Shown piece after piece: positions 21,195 through 31,978 of a stretch of 64,000 nucleotides of DNA. This DNA comes from Albidovulum inexpectatum (GTDB lineage: Bacteria > Pseudomonadota > Alphaproteobacteria > Rhodobacterales > Rhodobacteraceae), in the NCBI RefSeq assembly GCF_002927635.1, contig NZ_PRDS01000006.1, positions 1 to 64,000 of the forward strand. The letters are read 5' to 3'. Numbering within the stretch: the first letter of the stretch is position 1; every line of letters begins with the position of its first letter. The notes beneath the pieces were generated by a model. It made no database searches and was not told the DNA's origin. It saw nothing but the letters and a program-made list of their open reading frames with translations. A program made the position numbers and the translations under genes.

Positions 21195-22522
21195 TCGATC
21201 TGTACCAGTCGCAAAGGGCAATGCGAAACATGCGGCGCGCGGCCTTGCAGCGCGGCGTCATTGCAATTCTCGATGTCGGCACGTCGAAGATTGCCTGTCT
21301 TGTGCTGCAATTCGATGGGCCCGAAGAGCCTCGCGAGGACGGCCTTGGTTCGCTGGCCGGCCAGTCGCAGTTCCGGGTCATCGGTGCCGCCACGACCCGG
21401 TCGCGCGGTGTACGCTTCGGCGAGATCGAGACGATCGGCGAAACCGAACGGGCGATCCGCACCGCCGTGCAGGCGGCACAGAAGATGGCACAGACGCGCG
21501 TCGATCACGTCATCGCGACCTTTTCGGGGGCGCGGCCGCGCAGCTATGGTCTGGCCGGCGAGGTGGAGCTGACCGACGGTCAGGTCACCGAGCATGACAT
21601 CGCGCGCGCGCTTGCTGCCTGTGAACTTCCTGATTTCGGTGCGGGACGCGAAGTCTTGCATGCCCAGCCCGTAAATTTTGCCATCGATCATCGGACCGGC
21701 CTGAACGATCCGCGTGGCCATGTGGGCAATCGCCTGGCGGTGGACATGCACCTGCTGACGATCGATGCGCGGGTGGTGCAAAACCTTCTCTACTGCATCA
21801 ACCGCTGCGACCTCGAGATCGCGGGCCTGGCCTCGTCGGCCTATGTGTCGGGGCTGTCCTCGCTGGTCGAGGACGAACAGGAACTGGGCGCGGCCTGCAT
21901 CGATCTGGGCGGAGGATCGACGGGCATTTCGATCTTCTACAAGAAGCACATGATCTTTGCAGACAGCGTGCGGCTGGGCGGCGATCATGTGACGTCGGAC
22001 ATTTCCAAGGGACTTCAGATCTCGATGGCAATGGCCGAGCGTATAAAGACCATCCATGGCGGCGTTCACGCAACCGGCATGGACGATCGAGAGATGATCG
22101 AGATTGGCGCCGATTCGGGCGACTGGGAAAAGGACCGCCGCCAGATCAGCCGGACCGAGCTGATCGGCATCATGCGCCCCCGGGTCGAGGAGATCCTGGA
22201 AGAAGCCCGTGCGATGCTGGATGCGGCCGGATTTGACCAGCTTCCCAGCCAGCAGATCGTGCTGACTGGCGGGGCAAGCCAGGTCCCGGGGCTGGACATG
22301 CTGGCCACGCGTATCCTGGGCCAGAACGTGCGTTTCGGCAGACCGCTTCGCGTGCGGGGCCTGCCGCAGGCGGCCACGGGGCCTGCCTTTTCCTCGGCCG
22401 TCGGGCTGTGCCTGTTCGCGGCGAACCCGCAGGACGAATGGTGGGATTTCGAGATACCCGCCGAGCGCTACCCGGTTCGTTCGTTGCGTCGGGCGATGAA
22501 ATGGTTCCGCGATAACTGGTAG
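21191..22522 (+). CDS. ftsA: Cell division protein FtsA
   Basis: FtsA is an actin-like ATPase that anchors FtsZ to the membrane. The 443 residues show the SHS2 (1C) domain, the phosphate-binding motif ACIDLGGGSTGIS (~235-247), the adenosine motif LTGGASQVPGL (~357-367), and a C-terminal amphipathic membrane-targeting helix (RRAMKWFRDNW). The N-terminal 20 residues before the first strand (VIAILDVGTSKIAC) are typical for alphaproteobacteria. It is translationally coupled to ftsQ. Confidence 0.95.
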   Translation: MIDLYQSQRAMRNMRRAALQRGVIAILDVGTSKIACLVLQFDGPEEPREDGLGSLAGQSQFRVIGAATTRSRGVRFGEIETIGETERAIRTAVQAAQKMAQTRVDHVIATFSGARPRSYGLAGEVELTDGQVTEHDIARALAACELPDFGAGREVLHAQPVNFAIDHRTGLNDPRGHVGNRLAVDMHLLTIDARVVQNLLYCINRCDLEIAGLASSAYVSGLSSLVEDEQELGAACIDLGGGSTGISIFYKKHMIFADSVRLGGDHVTSDISKGLQISMAMAERIKTIHGGVHATGMDDREMIEIGADSGDWEKDRRQISRTELIGIMRPRVEEILEEARAMLDAAGFDQLPSQQIVLTGGASQVPGLDMLATRILGQNVRFGRPLRVRGLPQAATGPAFSSAVGLCLFAANPQDEWWDFEIPAERYPVRSLRRAMKWFRDNW

Positions 22523-22623
22523 CCGCATCATCTTGCGCTTTCGGCGAAATGCCGCTTAACGGGGCGCAATGCGGCCCAGATTTTGTGGCAGGGGCGCGTT
22601 TTTTTAGTGACCTCAGGGCGATC

Positions 22624-22639
22624 TGTGACTAGAATCACA
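22624..22639. promoter_or_regulatory. Perfect Crp-type dyad upstream of ftsZ
   Basis: The sequence TGTGA-CTAGAA-TCACA lies between ftsA and ftsZ, ending 53 bases before the ftsZ start. It matches the Crp consensus TGTGA-N6-TCACA exactly. A GAATC (GANTC-type) site at 22632-22636 is embedded in it. Binding by a Crp/Fnr-family regulator or by CcrM is inferred, not shown. Confidence 0.45.
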
Positions 22640-22692
22640 CGTAATTGAAAATTTTGGTCAGGCAGGCCACGGACAGAACAGGCGGACGAGCA

Positions 22693-24306
22693 ATGGCATT
22701 GAATCTTACCATCCATGAACGCGAAGAGCTGAAGCCGCGCATTACGGTTTTCGGCGTCGGTGGGGCCGGCGGCAATGCGGTCAACAACATGATCGAAAAG
22801 CAGCTGGAGGGTGTGGAGTTCGTCGTTGCGAATACCGACGCCCAGGCGCTGCAGCAAAGCCGTGCCAAGACCCGCATCCAGATCGGCGTGAAAGTCACCG
22901 AAGGGCTGGGCGCCGGCGCGCGCCCGGCGATCGGCGCCGCTGCGGCCGAAGAGACGATCGAGGAGATCGTGGACCATCTGGCCGGCGCGCATATGTGCTT
23001 CATCACGGCCGGGATGGGCGGCGGAACCGGTACCGGTGCTGCGCCGATCATCGCGCAGGCCGCGCGCGAACTGGGCGTGCTGACCGTCGGGGTGGTGACC
23101 AAACCCTTCCATTTTGAAGGCTCGCGCCGGATGCGTCAGGCCGAAGAGGGGATCGAGGCGCTGCAGAAGGTGGTCGATACCCTGATCATCATCCCCAACC
23201 AGAACCTGTTCCGTCTGGCCAACGAAAAGACGACCTTCACCGAAGCCTTCGCCATGGCCGACGATGTTCTCTACCAGGGCGTCAAGGGAGTGACCGACCT
23301 GATGGTCCGGCCTGGCCTGATCAACCTCGACTTTGCCGATGTCCGTTCGGTGATGGACGAAATGGGCAAGGCGATGATGGGCACGGGCGAGGCCAGCGGC
23401 GAAGATCGTGCGATCCAGGCCGCCGAGAAGGCGATCGCCAACCCGCTGTTGGACGAGATCAGCCTGAAGGGCGCCAAGGGCGTCCTGATCAACATCACCG
23501 GCGGCCCGGATCTGACGCTGTTCGAGCTGGACGAGGCTGCAAACCGTATCCGCGAAGAGGTCGATCCGGACGCCAACATCATCGTCGGCTCGACGCTGGA
23601 CGAGACGATGGAAGGCATGATGCGCGTGTCGGTCGTCGCGACGGGCATCGACGCTGCGGTTGCGCAATCCGAAGTTCCCGCGCCGCGTCGTCGTCTGGCC
23701 GAGCCGCTGCCGGCCTCGGCGGTTTCGTCCCGCAGCCAGCCGGAGGTTCGCACCGAACAGGCGACGCCGAAGGCCGAGCCGCAGCCGGCGCCTGCCGCGC
23801 AAGCCGCGCCGCAGACGGCCCCGCAGACGGTGCACCAGCCGCGGGCCGAAGAACCGCGTCGCACCCTGTTCGACGCGAATGCGAGCGCTGATGATGATCT
23901 TCCGCCCCCTGCCTATCGTCCGCAGGAAGATCGTGCGCCCGAGCCACTGCATGTCGAGGATGAGGCGCAGGGGCTTGTCGCGCCCAGGCCCCGGACTCCC
24001 GGTCAGCCCACGCCCGAGGCACTTGCGCGTCTTCAGGCAGCAGTCAACAAGGTTCCTCAGCAGCGCCCTATGGCAGCGCAGACGCGGGCACCGCAGCCTG
24101 TCTCGCGGCCGGCCGAAAAGCCGCGCTTTGGCATCAATACCCTGTTGAACCGAATGACGGGGCACGCGGCCGAACCGTCGCATCGCAATGTGCCACCAAT
24201 GCGTCATCAGGCGCAGCCTCAGACCTCTTACGAGGACGAGAACACGCCCGATCCCGATCAGGAGCGGATCGAGATCCCGGCTTTCCTGCGTCGCCAGGCA
24301 AACTGA
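22693..24306 (+). CDS. ftsZ: Cell division GTPase FtsZ
   Basis: This tubulin homologue forms the Z-ring. The 537 residues start with MALNLTIHE, then the GTPase domain with [12 protein letters not shown] (~20) and the tubulin signature [10 protein letters not shown] (~110-119), and a regular C-terminal core to about residue 320. A Pro/Gln/Ala-rich linker of about 200 residues follows, ending in the conserved peptide [10 protein letters not shown] that binds FtsA. The long linker is typical of alphaproteobacteria. ATG 22693 is used rather than an upstream TTG (22645), because it matches the family N-terminus. Confidence 0.97.
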   Translation: MALNLTIHEREELKPRITVFGVGGAGGNAVNNMIEKQLEGVEFVVANTDAQALQQSRAKTRIQIGVKVTEGLGAGARPAIGAAAAEETIEEIVDHLAGAHMCFITAGMGGGTGTGAAPIIAQAARELGVLTVGVVTKPFHFEGSRRMRQAEEGIEALQKVVDTLIIIPNQNLFRLANEKTTFTEAFAMADDVLYQGVKGVTDLMVRPGLINLDFADVRSVMDEMGKAMMGTGEASGEDRAIQAAEKAIANPLLDEISLKGAKGVLINITGGPDLTLFELDEAANRIREEVDPDANIIVGSTLDETMEGMMRVSVVATGIDAAVAQSEVPAPRRRLAEPLPASAVSSRSQPEVRTEQATPKAEPQPAPAAQAAPQTAPQTVHQPRAEEPRRTLFDANASADDDLPPPAYRPQEDRAPEPLHVEDEAQGLVAPRPRTPGQPTPEALARLQAAVNKVPQQRPMAAQTRAPQPVSRPAEKPRFGINTLLNRMTGHAAEPSHRNVPPMRHQAQPQTSYEDENTPDPDQERIEIPAFLRRQAN

Positions 24307-24323
24307 ACGGTTCACATTTTCAG

Positions 24324-24356
24324 GAAAACGGTCGGCGCAAGCCGGCCGTTTTCTTG
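24324..24356 (+). terminator. Intrinsic terminator after ftsZ
   Basis: A 13-base-pair stem with one G-T pair (24324-24336 with 24341-24353, loop GCAA) ends in the T-rich TTTTCTTGTT and starts 18 bases after the ftsZ stop. It separates the mur/fts block from lpxC. Confidence 0.87.
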
Positions 24357-24518
24357 TTGGGGAACAAGGGGATGCATGGTGACCGCGCCGGGCCGGCAAG
24401 CCTTCGCCGTCAATTTCGGCGAATGTTACAGACAGTTGCAAAGAGTGAGTTGGCTTTACGCCACCGTCTGATTACCTCAAGCCAGCAACAAGCCCGCAAG
24501 TGGCGGAAAGAGGTAATC

Positions 24519-25442
24519 GTGCAGACGACCATCAGAACTTCGGTGAGCTTCTCCGGCATCGGCCTGCACACGGGCGAGCCTGTCCGGATGACGATTCACC
24601 CGGCCTCGGCCGAATACGGTATCTGGTTCCGTCGCACCGATGTGGTCGGCGTCGATCCGATGGTGCCTGCGCATTGGAATGCCGTGACCGACGCGACCTT
24701 GTGCACGCTGGTCTCGAATGCCTCGGGCGTGTCGGTATCGACGATCGAACATCTGATGGCTGCGCTGGCCGGCTGCGGCGTGCACAATGCCCTGGTCGAA
24801 CTCGACGGTCCGGAAGTTCCGATTCTCGACGGTTCCGCGGCGCCCTTCGCGGCCGCAATCCTGTCGCGCGGCCTGCGGCGTCTGGACGCGCCCCTGCGCT
24901 GCTTCGAAATCCTCAAGCCGGTTGAAGTCCGGCAGGGCGAAGCGGTGGCCCGGCTCGAGCCTTCAGAGATGCCCGAGATCGATTTCACCATTGATTTCGC
25001 CGATGCGGCAATCGGCCGCCAGCAGCGGCGGCTTTCCGTCGCGAACGGGGCGTTCCTGCGTGAACTTTCCGATTGCCGGACCTTCTGCCGTCAGTCCGAC
25101 GTGCAGGCGATGCTGGCGCGCGGCTTGGCACGTGGCGGGCGTCCCGGGGAAAACGCGGTGGTTTTCGACGGTGATCGTATCGTGAGCCCGGGCGGGCTGC
25201 GTCGCATTGATGAGCCGGTGCGTCACAAGATGCTGGATGCGCTGGGCGATCTTGCCCTGGCGGGTGCGCCGATCATCGGTCGCTATGTTGGCGTCCGTTC
25301 GGGCCATGCCATGACGAACAGGCTGTTGCGCGCGGTGTTCGCCGATCCCACGGCCTATAGGCTGCGTGACTGCGATGCGGCGCTTCTCAGCCGTCTGCCC
25401 GGCACGAATGTCGCACCGTCCGACATCCCGGCAGTTGCCTGA
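24519..25442 (+). CDS. lpxC: UDP-3-O-acyl-N-acetylglucosamine deacetylase LpxC
   Basis: LpxC catalyses the committed, zinc-dependent step of lipid A synthesis. The 307 residues begin VQTTIRTSVSFSGIGLHTG. They carry the zinc ligands in STIEHLMAAL (His ~79) and DEPVRHKMLDALGDLAL (His and Asp), and the catalytic His in SGHAMTN (~265). The start is taken as GTG 24519 behind GGAAAGAGG, which gives the usual family length; a frame from 24354 would add 55 atypical residues. A 7-base-pair hairpin (24403-24423) lies in the leader. Confidence 0.93.
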   Translation: MQTTIRTSVSFSGIGLHTGEPVRMTIHPASAEYGIWFRRTDVVGVDPMVPAHWNAVTDATLCTLVSNASGVSVSTIEHLMAALAGCGVHNALVELDGPEVPILDGSAAPFAAAILSRGLRRLDAPLRCFEILKPVEVRQGEAVARLEPSEMPEIDFTIDFADAAIGRQQRRLSVANGAFLRELSDCRTFCRQSDVQAMLARGLARGGRPGENAVVFDGDRIVSPGGLRRIDEPVRHKMLDALGDLALAGAPIIGRYVGVRSGHAMTNRLLRAVFADPTAYRLRDCDAALLSRLPGTNVAPSDIPAVA

Positions 25443-25568
25443 ACTTCGTGGTCTTTCCTGGACAAAGGCGTTTTGCGCGCCCAAATCTTCTGTGCTAGAC
25501 GGGGCGATGCGGGCTGGTCGGAATGTCAGCCGCGCGGGCAAGTGGAACAACAGGTCAGGGTAACGCGC

Positions 25569-26408
25569 ATGGGTCGGGGCGTCAGAGCGGCAAACCTTGT
25601 CGGTGGCCTTGTGTTGGCCGTTCTGGTCGCGGGCTGTGGGGGCGGTCCGCAAGAGGTCGATCTCGAGACTCTCGACGCCGCCACCATCTACCAGATGGGT
25701 GAGCGTGAACTGGAAACCAGTCGCAGATCGCAAGACGCCGTTCGTTACTTCGCCGAAGTCGAGCGGTTGTACCCATATTCCGAATGGGCCAAGCGCGCGC
25801 TGATCATGCAGGCCTATGCGCATCACAAGAACCGCGAATACGAAGAGGCCCGCGCCGCCGCACAGCGCTTCATCGACACCTATCCCGCCGATGAGGATGC
25901 GGCCTATGCGAAGTATCTTCTGGCGCTTTCCTATTATGACCAGATCGACGAGGTCGGCCGGGACCAGGGCCTGACCTTTCAGGCCTTGCAGGCGCTGCGC
26001 GCGGTGATCGAGGAATATCCCGACAGCGATTATGCGCGCTCGGCCATACTGAAGTTCGATCTGGCCTTCGACCATCTTGCCGCCAAGGAGATGGAGATCG
26101 GGCGCTATTACCTGAAGCGCAAGCATTACACGGCCGCAATCAACCGCTTCCGTGTCGTGGTCGAAAATTTCCAGACGACCACCCAGGTTCCCGAGGCCTT
26201 GCATCGGCTGGTCGAAGCCTATCTGGCTCTTGGTCTGACCGACGAGGCGCAGACCGCTGCCGCGATCCTCGGCCACAATTTCCGTGCGTCCGAGTGGTAT
26301 CAGGACAGCTATGCGTTGCTGACCGGGCAGGGATTGAAACCCGAAGCCAAGGGTGACAGTTGGCTGGCACGAATCTATCGCCAGACGATCCGGGGCGAAT
26401 GGCTGTAA
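25569..26408 (+). CDS. bamD: Outer-membrane assembly lipoprotein BamD
   Basis: BamD is the essential lipoprotein of the BAM complex that inserts beta-barrel proteins. The 279 residues have a lipoprotein signal with lipobox LVAGC (C23) and then tandem TPR-like helices. The conserved pieces include MGERELETSRRSQDAVRYF, EVERLYPYSEWAKRA and YYLKRKHYTAAINRF. It sits between lpxC and recN, the usual alphaproteobacterial order. ATG 25569 is selected because it places the signal peptide at the N-terminus. Confidence 0.93.
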   Translation: MGRGVRAANLVGGLVLAVLVAGCGGGPQEVDLETLDAATIYQMGERELETSRRSQDAVRYFAEVERLYPYSEWAKRALIMQAYAHHKNREYEEARAAAQRFIDTYPADEDAAYAKYLLALSYYDQIDEVGRDQGLTFQALQALRAVIEEYPDSDYARSAILKFDLAFDHLAAKEMEIGRYYLKRKHYTAAINRFRVVVENFQTTTQVPEALHRLVEAYLALGLTDEAQTAAAILGHNFRASEWYQDSYALLTGQGLKPEAKGDSWLARIYRQTIRGEWL

Positions 26409-26447
26409 GGGGGCCGGGCGTGGCAAGGGGCGGCCCGGGGGGCGGAC

Positions 26448-28091
26448 ATGCTGCGCGCGCTTGAAATCCGTGACATGCTGATCGTCGACCGGCTGGAGCT
26501 GGAGTTCCAGCCGGGTCTGAACGTCCTGACGGGCGAGACGGGTGCGGGGAAATCGATACTGCTGGACTGCCTGGGTTTTGTCTTGGGATGGCGCGGACGG
26601 GCGGAACTTGTGCGTTCCGGGGCATCGCAGGGCGAAGTGACGGCAGTGTTCGACCTGCCTGCCGATCACCCCGCGCGATCGATCCTGGCAGAGGCGGGGC
26701 TGGATGCGGCGGACGAGCTGATCCTGCGCCGGGTCAACACGGCAGATGGGCGCAAGACCGCCTGGATCAACGATCGCCGCAGTTCCGGCGAAGTCTTGCG
26801 GGCGCTGTCCGAAACGCTTGTCGAATTGCATGGACAGCATGATGACCGCGGGCTTCTGAATCCGCGCGGGCACAGGCAGCTGCTGGATGCCTTCGGCGGG
26901 CTCGACACCGCGCCGGTTCGGGCCGCATGGAACGCCCGCGCCCAGGCCCGCAAGGCGCTGGAGGAGGCCGAAGCGGCCATCGCTGCACTACGCGCCGAAG
27001 AGGATTTTCTGCGCCATGCGGTGCAGGAGCTGGACCGCCTTGCCCCTCAGCCGGGCGAAGAGGCAGAACTCGACTCCCGTCGCCGTGCGATGCAGGCGGG
27101 CCAGCGCATCCGTGAGGATATCGCCCGCGCCGCCCAGGCGATGGGAGAGGAGGGGGCGGAACGGTTGCTGACCGATGCGGTCCGGTGGCTGGAGGGCGTG
27201 GCCGACCGCGCCGAGGGTGCCCTGAACGAACCCCTGGCCGCGCTGGACCGTGCCATCACCGAACTGGGCGAGGCGCTGTCCGGGGTCGAGCATTGTCTGC
27301 GCGATTTGACATTCGATCCTCGCGAGATGGAGGCCGTCGAAGAGCGTCTGTTCGCCATTCGCGGTCTTGCGCGCAAGCATGGAGTCCTGCCCGACGATCT
27401 GGCGGCCCATGCCGACACGTTGCGCGCGCGTCTTGCCGTGATCGACAGCGGGGAAGAGCGGCTGGGCGACCTCTCGCGCGCGCTGGTCGAGGCCGAAGCC
27501 TCATATGACGCCGCCGCACGGGAGCTGTCCCGCGCCCGCAAGGACGCGGCCGCCCGCCTTGATGCGGCCATCGCCGAGGAGCTGGCGCCGCTGAAGCTGG
27601 ACCGGGCGCATTTCACGACGCGGATCACCGAGACCGATCCGGGGCCGGATGGGATGGATCAGGTGGAATTCACCGTGGCGACCAATCCGGGCGCGCCCTC
27701 GGGGCCGCTCAGCCGTATCGCGTCGGGTGGGGAATTGTCGCGCTTCCTGCTGGCATTGAAGGTCGTTCTGGCACGCGGCGGCGACACGCTGACCATGATC
27801 TTTGACGAAATCGACCGGGGCGTCGGCGGGGCTACCGCGGATGCCGTGGGTCGTCGGCTGGAACGACTGGCCGAGAATGCGCAGATTCTGGTCGTTACCC
27901 ACAGCCCGCAGGTCGCGGCGCGGGGCGCCCATCACTGGCGCGTGGAAAAGCGTGTGACCGATGGCATGACGACCTCGACGGTCGTTGCCCTTGATTCGCA
28001 GGCGCGGATCGATGAACTTGCGCGCATGCTGTCGGGCGACACGATCACCGAAGCCGCCAGACAGGCCGCACGGGCATTGCTGAACGCCTAG
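26448..28091 (+). CDS. recN: DNA repair protein RecN
   Basis: This SMC-like ATPase acts in double-strand break repair. The 547 residues carry the N-terminal [17 protein letters not shown], Walker [11 protein letters not shown] (~27-36), a central coiled coil (~155-370), the signature [13 protein letters not shown] (~425-437) and Walker [13 protein letters not shown] (~448-459). It starts 39 bases after bamD, likely in the same transcript. Confidence 0.95.
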   Translation: MLRALEIRDMLIVDRLELEFQPGLNVLTGETGAGKSILLDCLGFVLGWRGRAELVRSGASQGEVTAVFDLPADHPARSILAEAGLDAADELILRRVNTADGRKTAWINDRRSSGEVLRALSETLVELHGQHDDRGLLNPRGHRQLLDAFGGLDTAPVRAAWNARAQARKALEEAEAAIAALRAEEDFLRHAVQELDRLAPQPGEEAELDSRRRAMQAGQRIREDIARAAQAMGEEGAERLLTDAVRWLEGVADRAEGALNEPLAALDRAITELGEALSGVEHCLRDLTFDPREMEAVEERLFAIRGLARKHGVLPDDLAAHADTLRARLAVIDSGEERLGDLSRALVEAEASYDAAARELSRARKDAAARLDAAIAEELAPLKLDRAHFTTRITETDPGPDGMDQVEFTVATNPGAPSGPLSRIASGGELSRFLLALKVVLARGGDTLTMIFDEIDRGVGGATADAVGRRLERLAENAQILVVTHSPQVAARGAHHWRVEKRVTDGMTTSTVVALDSQARIDELARMLSGDTITEAARQAARALLNA

Positions 28092-28165
28092 GGCGCGGCT
28101 TGCCTGCCGACAGTCTTTCGCATAAGCCGAAGCACAAGCAATCCACCCAAAGGACCAAGAGCCAG

Positions 28166-29518
28166 ATGCGTCTGTCCCGTTATTTCCTTCCCGTCCTCAA
28201 GGAAACGCCCGCCGAGGCGCAGATCGTCAGCCACCGCTACATGCTGCGCGCGGGCATGATCAAGCAGCAGGCCGCGGGCATCTATTCGTGGCTGCCGCTG
28301 GGCTACAAGGTGCTGAAGCGGATCGAAGAGATCGTGCACGAGGAACAGATCCGCGCGGGCCATATCCCGATGCTGATGCCGACGCTGCAGCCGGCCGATC
28401 TTTGGCGGGAATCGGGGCGCTACGACGCCTACGGCCCCGAGATGCTGCGCTTCAAGGATCGCCATGACCGCGAGATGCTCTATGGTCCGACGAATGAGGA
28501 GATGATCACCGACATCTTCCGGACCTATGTGCAGTCCTACAAGGATCTGCCTCTGACGCTGTATCACATCCAGTGGAAGTTCCGCGACGAGATGCGGCCA
28601 CGCTTCGGCGTGATGCGCGGGCGGGAATTCTACATGAAGGACGGCTACAACTTCGACCTGACGAAGGAGGACGCCCTGCACGCCTATAACCGCCATCTGG
28701 TCAGCTATCTGCGCACCTATGAACGCATGGGGCTTCAGGCGATCCCGATGCGGGCCGATGGCGGACCAATCGGCGGGGATTACACCCATGAATTCCTTGT
28801 GCTGGCCGAGACCGGAGAATCCGAGGTCTTCTATGACTCGGCGATCACCGAGCTGCGCTTTGGCAATCGCGACATCGATTACGACGATGTCGCGCAATGC
28901 CAGGCGATTCTCGAGGAATTCACCTCGCGCTATGCCCGCACGGACGAAACGCATGACGAGACGCTGTTCCATCAGCAGGTGCCGGAAGAGCGCCGCCGCC
29001 GCGCCCGTGGCATCGAGGTCGGCCAGATCTTCTATTTCGGCACCAAGTATTCCGAGCCCATGGGGGCGATGGTCGTCAATGACAAGGGCGAGCGCGTGCC
29101 GGTTCACATGGGCAGCCATGGCATCGGGGTCAGCCGCCTGGTCGGCGCGATCATCGAGGCCAGCCATGACGACAAGGGCATCATCTGGCCGGAAGGCGTG
29201 ACTCCGTTCCATTGCGGGATCGTGAACCTCAAGACTGGCGATGCCGAGGCCGACGCCGCTTGTGACGCCATCCATGACAGCCTTGTGGCGCTCGGGCTCG
29301 ACCCGCTCTATGACGACCGTGACGAACGGGCCGGTGCGAAATTCGCGACGATGGATCTGATCGGCCTGCCGTGGCGCATCACGGTTGGCCCGCGCGGCCT
29401 GAAGAACGGCGTGGTCGAACTGACCTGCCGCCGCACGGGCGAGTCGCAGGAGCTGCCGCCCGAAAAGGCCGTCGAGCGCATCGCGCAGATCTACGGCAAG
29501 GCGCTGGCCGAAGCCTGA
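28166..29518 (+). CDS. proS: Prolyl-tRNA synthetase (short alphaproteobacterial type)
   Basis: ProS charges tRNA-Pro. The 450 residues form a class II catalytic core with [35 protein letters not shown] and [15 protein letters not shown], followed by the anticodon-binding domain. The ~180-residue editing (INS) insertion found in E. coli ProS is missing, as is usual for the ~450-residue proS of alphaproteobacteria. ATG 28166 ([10 protein letters not shown]) matches the family N-terminus. Confidence 0.95.
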   Translation: MRLSRYFLPVLKETPAEAQIVSHRYMLRAGMIKQQAAGIYSWLPLGYKVLKRIEEIVHEEQIRAGHIPMLMPTLQPADLWRESGRYDAYGPEMLRFKDRHDREMLYGPTNEEMITDIFRTYVQSYKDLPLTLYHIQWKFRDEMRPRFGVMRGREFYMKDGYNFDLTKEDALHAYNRHLVSYLRTYERMGLQAIPMRADGGPIGGDYTHEFLVLAETGESEVFYDSAITELRFGNRDIDYDDVAQCQAILEEFTSRYARTDETHDETLFHQQVPEERRRRARGIEVGQIFYFGTKYSEPMGAMVVNDKGERVPVHMGSHGIGVSRLVGAIIEASHDDKGIIWPEGVTPFHCGIVNLKTGDAEADAACDAIHDSLVALGLDPLYDDRDERAGAKFATMDLIGLPWRITVGPRGLKNGVVELTCRRTGESQELPPEKAVERIAQIYGKALAEA

Positions 29519-29534
29519 GGCGCAGGGAGGGATC

Positions 29535-30815
29535 TTGGCCAGCTTGCCGTTCGCGCGTTTCGAGTTCCTGATCGCCTGGCGATATCTGCGTGCGCGCAGA
29601 TCCGAAGGCGGCGTCAGTGTGATGACCTGGATCAGCCTGATCGGGATCGCGCTGGGCGTGATGGCACTGGTCGCGACCCTGGCCGTGCGGGCGGGTTTCC
29701 GCGCCGAGTTCGTTGACACGATCGTCGGCTCGAACGCCCATGTGTCGGTCAGCCGCGCGACATGGGTGGGCGAGGATGGCGTGGCCAGCCGCGCCATCCC
29801 CGACGCCCCCGCCATTGCCGAGCGCATCCGCCAGATCCCCGGGGTGACCCGCGCGGCCCCGGTCATCCGCGGCCAGGCGATGGTCACGGCGAATGACCGG
29901 TCCTCGGTGGCCGAGGTCTATGGCATCACGCTGAGCGATCTGAAGGCGATCCCGCGCATTGCCAATTCCGAACAGGCATTCGGCGATATCGACCGGTTCG
30001 ATCAGGGCATGGCGATCGGAATCGGCATTGCGCGCGACCTGGGGCTGAAGCTGGGCGACCGCGTCAAGCTGATCCAGCCCAATGGAGCGCGCACGGCATT
30101 CGGCGTCAGCCCGCGCGTCAATGCCTACGAGGTCGTCTATATCTTCTCGGCCGGGCGGTGGGATATTGATCGGACGCGGATCTATCTGCCCTATGCCGAG
30201 GCGGAGTCGTTCTTCAACCGCGAACGCGGGGCGGACGAGATCGAGATTTTCGTCGAAGACCCCGAACGGATCGAGGATTATACGGCCGCGATCTATGCCG
30301 CGGCCGGGCAGGGTGCATTGCTATGGACCTGGAAGGACGCATCAAGCGCCTTTCTGAACGCCCTTTCGATCGAAGATGACGTGATGTTCGTCATCCTGTC
30401 GCTGATCGTCCTGATTGCCGCTTTGAACATCACGTCGGGTCTGGTCATGCTGGTCAAGAACAAGGGCCGCGACATCGGGATTCTCAGAACGATGGGGCTG
30501 ACAGAAGGCTCGATCCTGCGCATCTTCTTTCTTTGCGGCGCTTTCGTGGGCGTGATCGGCACGCTGGCGGGGGTGGTGCTGGGATGTCTGCTGGCGCTAA
30601 ACATCGATCCGATCATGTCGGCCATCAACTACTGGACCGGCGGCGGCGCATGGGATCCGGCCGTCCGGGGAATTTATCGTCTGCCGGCGGAACTGAGGGC
30701 ATGGGATGTCGGGCGCGCCGTGATCCTGTCGCTTGGCCTGTCCTTTGTCGTGACGATCTTCCCGGCGCGGCGCGCGGCGCGCATGAACCCGGTCGAGGCG
30801 CTGCGATATGAGTGA
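29535..30815 (+). CDS. lolC: Lipoprotein-releasing ABC transporter permease (LolC/LolE)
   Basis: This inner-membrane subunit of the Lol system releases outer-membrane lipoproteins to LolA. The 426 residues begin [14 protein letters not shown], followed by a first membrane helix (~30-50), a large periplasmic MacB-like domain (~50-280) and three C-terminal helices. Cytoplasmic motifs include [13 protein letters not shown], and the end reads [12 protein letters not shown]. The start is TTG 29535 behind AGGGAGGGA. It overlaps lolD by eight bases. A single permease may serve as a homodimer, as in other alphaproteobacteria. Confidence 0.93.
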   Translation: MASLPFARFEFLIAWRYLRARRSEGGVSVMTWISLIGIALGVMALVATLAVRAGFRAEFVDTIVGSNAHVSVSRATWVGEDGVASRAIPDAPAIAERIRQIPGVTRAAPVIRGQAMVTANDRSSVAEVYGITLSDLKAIPRIANSEQAFGDIDRFDQGMAIGIGIARDLGLKLGDRVKLIQPNGARTAFGVSPRVNAYEVVYIFSAGRWDIDRTRIYLPYAEAESFFNRERGADEIEIFVEDPERIEDYTAAIYAAAGQGALLWTWKDASSAFLNALSIEDDVMFVILSLIVLIAALNITSGLVMLVKNKGRDIGILRTMGLTEGSILRIFFLCGAFVGVIGTLAGVVLGCLLALNIDPIMSAINYWTGGGAWDPAVRGIYRLPAELRAWDVGRAVILSLGLSFVVTIFPARRAARMNPVEALRYE

Positions 30816-31485
30816 TCCGGTTCTCAGCCTGCGCGGCATCGAGAAGACCTATCTGAAGGGCACGCCGGGCGAGGTGCGCGTGTTGTCCGGGCTGGATCTT
30901 GACGTCCGCCGGGGCGAGGTGGTCGCGCTTGTCGCGCCGTCGGGGGCCGGGAAATCGACCCTGTTGCACGTCGCGGGCCTGCTGGACACCGCGGATGCCG
31001 GAGAGGTCAGGATCGGTGGGCGCGAGGTCACGACCCTGTCGGACCGCGCGCGCACGGCGGTGCGGCGGCGCGAGATCGGCTTTGTCTATCAGTTCCATCA
31101 CCTGCTGCCGGAATTTTCGGCCGAAGAGAACGTGGCCCTGCCGCAACTGGCGGATGGCAGGGATCGCCGCGCAGCTTTCGACCGTGCGCGGGACCTTCTG
31201 GAACGGGTCGGCGTCGGGCACCGTGCCACACACCGCCCCGCCGAGCTATCCGGGGGCGAGCAGCAGCGCGTGGCCTTCTGCAGGGCCCTGGCCAATGGTC
31301 CGGCACTTCTTCTGGCCGATGAGCCGACGGGAAACCTGGACCCTGTGACGGCGGATCGCGTCTTCGACATCCTGATGCAGGTCGTGCGCGAAACCGGGCT
31401 TGCCGCGCTGATCGCGACCCATAACATGGAACTGGCGGCCAGGATGGACCGCACGGTCCGGTTGTCGGATGGTCGAATTGCATGA
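30808..31485 (+). CDS. lolD: Lipoprotein-releasing ABC transporter ATPase LolD
   Basis: This is the ATPase partner of the overlapping permease gene. The 225 residues carry Walker [10 protein letters not shown] (~46-54), the Q-loop in [14 protein letters not shown], signature LSGGEQQRV (~146-154), Walker [13 protein letters not shown] and the switch His in IATHNME. HHLLPEF after the Q-loop is typical of LolD within the MacB/LolD group. Confidence 0.94.
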   Translation: MSDPVLSLRGIEKTYLKGTPGEVRVLSGLDLDVRRGEVVALVAPSGAGKSTLLHVAGLLDTADAGEVRIGGREVTTLSDRARTAVRRREIGFVYQFHHLLPEFSAEENVALPQLADGRDRRAAFDRARDLLERVGVGHRATHRPAELSGGEQQRVAFCRALANGPALLLADEPTGNLDPVTADRVFDILMQVVRETGLAALIATHNMELAARMDRTVRLSDGRIA

Positions 31486-31552
31486 CGTCGATCAAGGCAG
31501 TGTCGGATCTGCGCGTCATAATGTCCGCACCAAGAACAGGGGAGGGGCCGAC

Positions 31553-31963
31553 ATGACGTCCAGATTCGTGATTGCCGCGGGGCTGCTGGTGACAGCCGCC
31601 GCGATCATTGCCTGCGCTCCGCAGCATCAGGTTTCGGGGCGGGCGCTTTACATGGAGTACTGCGCGTCCTGCCACGGGGCCGATGGCCGCGGTGACCCCG
31701 AGGCCGCGCAAGCCCTGGGCAAGATGCCGGCCGATCTGACACGGATATCCGCCCGCAACGGCGGCACGTTCCCGATGGTCCGCGTGATGTCGGTCATCGA
31801 CGGGTACACCCGGCGAGGCGACCGCAGTTCGGTCATGCCAGAGCTGGGTCCGATTCTGCAGGAGGGGCCGCTTGTCATGCTCGAGCTGGATGACGGGACT
31901 GTGACGCCCACCCCTGCCAATCTGGTGGCCTTGGCCGAATATCTGCGCGGCCTGCAGCGCTAG
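31553..31963 (+). CDS. Lipoprotein cytochrome c (class I, mono-haem)
   Basis: This is a 136-residue membrane-anchored c-type cytochrome. A signal with lipobox IIAC (C21) is followed by a haem motif CASCH (C37, C40, H41) and a methionine candidate in the later part (MPELGP). It would face the periplasm, anchored by lipid, and act as an electron carrier or small oxidase subunit; no partner oxidoreductase is adjacent. ATG 31553 follows GGGGAGGGG. It is downstream of lolD by 67 bases and converges on thyX. Confidence 0.82.
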   Translation: MTSRFVIAAGLLVTAAAIIACAPQHQVSGRALYMEYCASCHGADGRGDPEAAQALGKMPADLTRISARNGGTFPMVRVMSVIDGYTRRGDRSSVMPELGPILQEGPLVMLELDDGTVTPTPANLVALAEYLRGLQR

Positions 31964-31978
31964 GCCGCGCATCGCGCC

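Noticed and set aside
24354-24518. Longer N-terminus for LpxC
   Set aside because: The extra 55 residues do not resemble LpxC, and a good ribosome site precedes GTG 24519.
30082-30357. Open frame of 91 codons inside the lolC gene
   Set aside because: Alternate-frame shadow of the permease coding sequence.
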